DNA from: Sphingosinicella sp.
GTDB taxonomy: Bacteria; Pseudomonadota; Alphaproteobacteria; Sphingomonadales; Sphingomonadaceae
NCBI RefSeq assembly: GCF_013911755.1
Contig: NZ_JACESP010000001.1
Coordinates: 1-64,000, forward strand
Reading direction: 5' to 3'
DNA length: 64,000 nt
Positions 60,824-64,000 of this stretch are shown piece after piece. Each line of letters begins with the position of its first letter. Position 1 is the stretch's first letter. The notes under the pieces were generated by a model that saw only the letters and a program-made list of their open reading frames with translations, was not told where the DNA came from and made no database searches. The position numbers were made by a program, and so were the translations under genes.

Positions 60824-61720
60824 CTACCAGCCCTTTGCCGCGATCCAGTAAGGACCGGTGCAGGCGCGCGGGATGCCTTCCAGCAGGTAGCCGGGCGGCG
60901 GCGGTTCGGTGGTGCCGCCGCCGGAAAGCGACACGGCGCTTCCGACCGCGAGCGTGCGGCCCGCCGCGCCGTCACGCACGACGAGCTTGCCGCCCTCTTC
61001 GGAAAGCCGGGCGGAGGAGGGCCAGAGCACGAGGCGGCTCTCGCCGGCTTCGCTGCCGACGCGCAGGCACCCGTCCTTCACGAACAGCGTGCCCGTGAAA
61101 AGCGCCCGCATCGCGGCGCCCGAAGGATCGCGCGCCTGCGGGAAATGGGTGACGGCACCCAGCGTCTGCGGGCGCGGGATGCTGTCGTCGCCGACGACAT
61201 CGAGCACTACCGCTGGCGACAGCTTCAGTCGGCCCGCGGCGATGGCGGCCTTTGCCGCCGCATCGTCGACGACATGGAGGAGGACGCGGTTCGCCTCGAT
61301 GTCCCGCTCAGTACCGACAAGCGCCAGCCCGGCGGCCTGGAACGCGTCTTTCGCTTCGGTTTCGGCGGCGGTGAGGTCTGCGAGCGAATAGTCGACGCTG
61401 CGCGCCACAAAGGCGTCGTCCCCGACGTAGCGTTTCAGCTTTGCGGCGGCATCGCCCTTGAACAGCACAACGGCCTGCGCCTTCGGCTCGTGCTCGAGAT
61501 AGAGGCCCGCGAAATCCGGGTCGGAGCGCACGCGGAGCTGGAACACGGCGAGTCGGTCCGCAAGCCGCATCCGTGCCTCCGCCTCTTCAAGGCTGATGCC
61601 GAGCGTGCGCGACAGGTGCAGCGCGGAATCCGCCGCGCTTGTCGGCTCGGGCTGCTGCGCGGCCGCGCTCGCGGCGAGCAGTGCAAGCGGGGGCAGTGTC
61701 AGGCGGTACAGGCTGTTCAC
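60824..61720 (-). CDS. Secreted protein of unknown function, first in the oxidoreductase operon
   Basis: The protein of 298 residues is not recognised. It has a signal peptide (LYRLTLPPLALLAASAAAQ), a central region with repeated short alpha/beta units (AVVLFKGDAAAKLKRYVGDD, ANRVLLHVVDDAAAKAAIAA) that recalls protease-inhibitor-like I9 or dodecin-size folds, and a C-terminal beta-rich half with VKDGCLRVGS. GTG at 61718-61720 follows AGAGGAC. Adjacent to the cytochrome b gene with no gap, so it probably acts with that redox pair in the periplasm. Confidence 0.6.
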   Translation of the reverse strand: MNSLYRLTLPPLALLAASAAAQQPEPTSAADSALHLSRTLGISLEEAEARMRLADRLAVFQLRVRSDPDFAGLYLEHEPKAQAVVLFKGDAAAKLKRYVGDDAFVARSVDYSLADLTAAETEAKDAFQAAGLALVGTERDIEANRVLLHVVDDAAAKAAIAAGRLKLSPAVVLDVVGDDSIPRPQTLGAVTHFPQARDPSGAAMRALFTGTLFVKDGCLRVGSEAGESRLVLWPSSARLSEEGGKLVVRDGAAGRTLAVGSAVSLSGGGTTEPPPPGYLLEGIPRACTGPYWIAAKGW

Positions 61721-61800
61721 GGCGTCCTCTTGTATTATGTGGCTAACACACCCAATATGGTGGTAAGCATAGGACAGGAAACGGATCATTAGGAGCGGTA

Positions 61801-62988
61801 ATGCAAACCGAAACCGAGCTGAAGCTTCAGGCCCCCGATCCCGTGATCGCCGTGGCGCCCGAAAAAGCAGCGGGACTCGTGCCGATCAGCGACGAGAAAA
61901 AGACCAAGCTTGAAGCCACAGTCGACAGCTTCGTCGACGATCTGCTGGCGCAGGATGCGAACAGCCCCGCCTTCGGCAAGCTTGTCGATGAGGTGACGGC
62001 GCTCGGCCGCCGCGAAATCGCCGAGGCCGCGCAGCAATCGAACCGCTTCCTCGATCGCCCGGTGAAGGCGATCAATGCCGAGGGCAATATCGGCAAGGAC
62101 CTCGTCGCGCTGCGCCGCACGGTCGAAGACCTCGATCCGGGCACGGACGGCAAGAAACTCGCCCCCCGCAAGATTCTCGGCATCATTCCCTTCGGCAGCC
62201 GCGCCAACCGCTATTTCGACAAGTACCGCTCAGCGCAGAGCCACATTTCGGGCATCCTCGACAACCTGTCGAACAGCCGCGAGGAGCTGTTCCGCGACAA
62301 TGCCGCGATCGACGTCGAGCGCCAGAACCTCTGGAAGACGATGGAGAAGCTCGAGCAGATGATCCACGTCTCGAAGACGCTGGACGCGAAGCTTGAGGCG
62401 GCTGCGGCGGAGCTTGAGGTTTCCGACCCGGCGAAGGCCAAGGCGATCCGCGAAAGCGCGCTGTTCTACGCGCGCCAGCGGACGACCGACCTTCTCACGC
62501 AGATGGCGGTGAGCGTGCAGGGTTATCTCGCGCTCGATCTCGTCAAGAAGAACAATGTCGAGCTGACGAAAGGCGTCGACCGCGCCTCGACGACGACGGT
62601 GTCGGCGCTGCGCACGGCCGTCACGGTCGCGCAGGCGCTGACCAGCCAGCGACTTGTCCTCGACCAGATCACGGCGCTCAATACGACGACGGCGGGCGTG
62701 ATCGATTCGACGAGCACGATGCTCAGGAACCAGACGGGCGAAATCCACAAGCAGGCCGCGTCCGCGACGATCCCGATCGAAACGCTGAAGCGCGCCTTCG
62801 AAAACATCTACGCGACGATGGATTCGATCGACACGTTCAAGATGGAAGCGCTGGCCTCGATGAAGGAAACGGTCGAGACGCTGTCGGGCGAGGTCGAGAA
62901 GTCGCGCGGCTACATCGCGCGCGCCGAGGGTGCGTCGCAGGCGCAGATCAAGGGCCCGGCGACGACCTTCAAGGCGATCGAGGGCTGA
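61801..62988 (+). CDS. telA: TelA family protein
   Basis: The protein of 395 residues has the toxic-anion-resistance pattern: FVDDLLAQDANSPAFGKLVD near residue 45, KILGIIPFGSRANRYFDKYR, and long helices (DNAAIDVERQNLWKTMEKLE, ARQRTTDLLTQMAVSVQGYL). TelA proteins were named for tellurite resistance, but many serve in envelope or antimicrobial stress. It forms a pair with the next gene, the usual TelA/XpaC arrangement. ATG follows AGGAGCGGT. Confidence 0.88.
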   Translation: MQTETELKLQAPDPVIAVAPEKAAGLVPISDEKKTKLEATVDSFVDDLLAQDANSPAFGKLVDEVTALGRREIAEAAQQSNRFLDRPVKAINAEGNIGKDLVALRRTVEDLDPGTDGKKLAPRKILGIIPFGSRANRYFDKYRSAQSHISGILDNLSNSREELFRDNAAIDVERQNLWKTMEKLEQMIHVSKTLDAKLEAAAAELEVSDPAKAKAIRESALFYARQRTTDLLTQMAVSVQGYLALDLVKKNNVELTKGVDRASTTTVSALRTAVTVAQALTSQRLVLDQITALNTTTAGVIDSTSTMLRNQTGEIHKQAASATIPIETLKRAFENIYATMDSIDTFKMEALASMKETVETLSGEVEKSRGYIARAEGASQAQIKGPATTFKAIEG

Positions 62989-62991
62989 CCC

Positions 62992-63705
62992 GTGGCGCGT
63001 GATGTTTCGCAGATGCTGGGCCGTGCCGACGAGGCACTGAAACGCCTTGGCCAGACGCCGGAGGGCCGCGCCGCCGCGCTCAGGCGCACGCAGCGGCACG
63101 CAAAATCAGTGGCGCAACGTATCGCCAATGCGGGCATGGCAGCGGGCGGGATCGCGCTGGCCGCGTTGCTTTTCGCGATGTTCATCGCGCCGCTCGGCAT
63201 AAACGGCTTCCTGCTGCTCGTGCTCGCGGTGGCGGGCGTCGGCGGCTGGCTTCTGCTGCGTCGCCCGCAGGCGGAGATGCCGACCCCGCAGGCCATGAAA
63301 AATACCGATCTTGCTGCGATTCCCCGCCGTGTCGAGGCGTGGCTGGAGCGCCAGCGGCGCAGCCTCCCGGCGCGCGCGTCGAAGCTGATCGACGAGATCC
63401 TGCTGCGCCTCGAAGTGCTCGGCGAGCAGCTTGGGCAGGTGCCGGCCGGCCAGCCCATCGCGGGCGACGCGCGCCGCCTCATCGGCGAGCATCTGCCGCG
63501 CCTCGTCGACACCTACCTCAAGGTGCCGCAGGCCTATCGCACGCCGGGGAGCGAGCCGGAGCAGCAGCTTCTGGAAGGTCTTGTCACCATAGCCGATGAG
63601 CTTCGCCGCCTTTCCGAGCAGCTTGTGCGCGGTGATCTCGATGCGCTTGCCGTCGAAGGCAAGTTCCTCGAACAGCGCTACAAGGAAAACGGCACACTTA
63701 CGTAG
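62992..63705 (+). CDS. XpaC-like membrane protein
   Basis: The protein of 237 residues has a helical start, two adjacent membrane helices (AGGIALAALLFAMFIAPLGI and FLLLVLAVAGVGGWLLL, about 50-90) and a soluble helical domain (IDEILLRLEVLGEQLGQVPA, TYLKVPQAYRTPGSEPEQQL). The pattern and position three bases after telA fit the XpaC family that accompanies TelA. Its molecular role is unknown. GTG start at 62992. Confidence 0.75.
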   Translation: MARDVSQMLGRADEALKRLGQTPEGRAAALRRTQRHAKSVAQRIANAGMAAGGIALAALLFAMFIAPLGINGFLLLVLAVAGVGGWLLLRRPQAEMPTPQAMKNTDLAAIPRRVEAWLERQRRSLPARASKLIDEILLRLEVLGEQLGQVPAGQPIAGDARRLIGEHLPRLVDTYLKVPQAYRTPGSEPEQQLLEGLVTIADELRRLSEQLVRGDLDALAVEGKFLEQRYKENGTLT

Positions 63706-63783
63706 AAGTCTGACGGCCTCTCAATCCCGTGCGGTGGACGCGCGCCCCGGCACATGTCTATCTGGCGGGCGAGGAGAGGACCC

Positions 63784-64000
63784 ATGGATTTCGATCTGCC
63801 CGCCGAGCTCATCGCCTACCTCGCCGAACTTGACGCCTTCATCGAAGCGGAGATCAGACCGCTCGAGCGCGCGGCCGATAACATCCGCTACTTCGACCAC
63901 CGCCGCGAATGGGCACGCACCGATTTCGAGAACGGCGGCCTTCCCCACCCCGAATGGGAAGCGCTGCTCGCCGAAGCCCAGCGCCGCGCCGACGCGGCCG
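63784..64000 (+). CDS. Acyl-CoA dehydrogenase family protein, N-terminal part (runs off the window)
   Basis: The 72 residues present begin MDFDLPAELIAYLAELDAFI and continue with EIRPLERAADNIRYFDHRRE and WARTDFENGGLPHPEWEALL, the start of a clade of acyl-CoA dehydrogenases common in Sphingomonadales and Actinobacteria. The FAD-binding and catalytic parts are outside the window. It probably belongs to fatty-acid or steroid side-chain oxidation. Confidence 0.8.
   Translation, partial: MDFDLPAELIAYLAELDAFIEAEIRPLERAADNIRYFDHRREWARTDFENGGLPHPEWEALLAEAQRRADAA

Overview
The window looks like a chromosomal segment of a GC-rich alphaproteobacterium, most likely a sphingomonad. The reasons are high GC throughout, DUF5818- and DUF6961-type small proteins, a sphingomonad-style flagellar cluster with an unusual sigma-28 promoter consensus, and a SoxBDAG sarcosine oxidase operon. 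The genus cannot be fixed from the sequence alone.

Region 1 (1-9447) is accessory DNA and clearly worn. It begins with the right end of an IS21-family element that has cut the 3' end of a PilZ gene. Next come a response regulator and the C-terminal stump of a KaiC/RAD55-type ATPase, abruptly joined to a small conjugation remnant (excisionase-like HTH protein, TraF peptidase, lytic transglycosylase). Small cargo genes follow (excalibur/YHYH protein, two short unknowns, RadC, a DUF5818 protein). Two paralogous DUF4102 tyrosine integrases face each other across a scrap of IS3 and IS5 transposase genes. Each integrase has iterated repeats and a tRNA-Ser-like attachment core upstream, and the right-hand one sits directly at the 3' end of an intact tRNA-Ser(CGA).

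Region 2 (9530-18814) is ordinary chromosome on the minus strand. It carries a five-gene one-carbon operon (soxB-soxD-soxA-soxG-purU) for sarcosine demethylation and folate/formate balance, a TetR regulator, a UPF0016 manganese exporter behind a recognisable yybP-ykoY manganese riboswitch, an MFS transporter with a 41-residue membrane ORF, and a MarR regulator with a 20-bp palindrome at its start.

Region 3 (18837-59115) is a nearly complete flagellar locus. Minus strand: flgBCDEFGHIJKL followed by motAB, and fliC. Plus strand: flgP-flgT (H-ring-like), flgA, flgM, flgN-like, a peptidoglycan hydrolase, flhA-flhF-flhG-fliA, then fliEFGHIJ, fliK-LMNOPQR-flhB, and fliD-fliS-fliT-like. A receiver-less sigma-54 activator closes the block on the minus strand. 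Five sigma-54 promoters (flgB, flgA, sltF, fliE, fliK) and four to five sigma-28 promoters (motA, flgM, fliC, fliD, perhaps flgP) can be read directly. Together they outline a two-tier cascade: the activator and RpoN drive the basal body, hook and export genes, and FliA, held by FlgM, drives filament and motor genes. A benE-type transporter and an unknown membrane protein lie inside the locus. A palindromic element with 9-bp flanking repeats has inserted between fliQ and fliR.

Region 4 (59273-64000) holds a minus-strand operon of a secreted unknown protein, a cytochrome b561-type membrane protein and a Tat-exported YedY-like molybdopterin oxidoreductase. A telA/xpaC-like pair and the start of an acyl-CoA dehydrogenase gene follow, the last running off the window.
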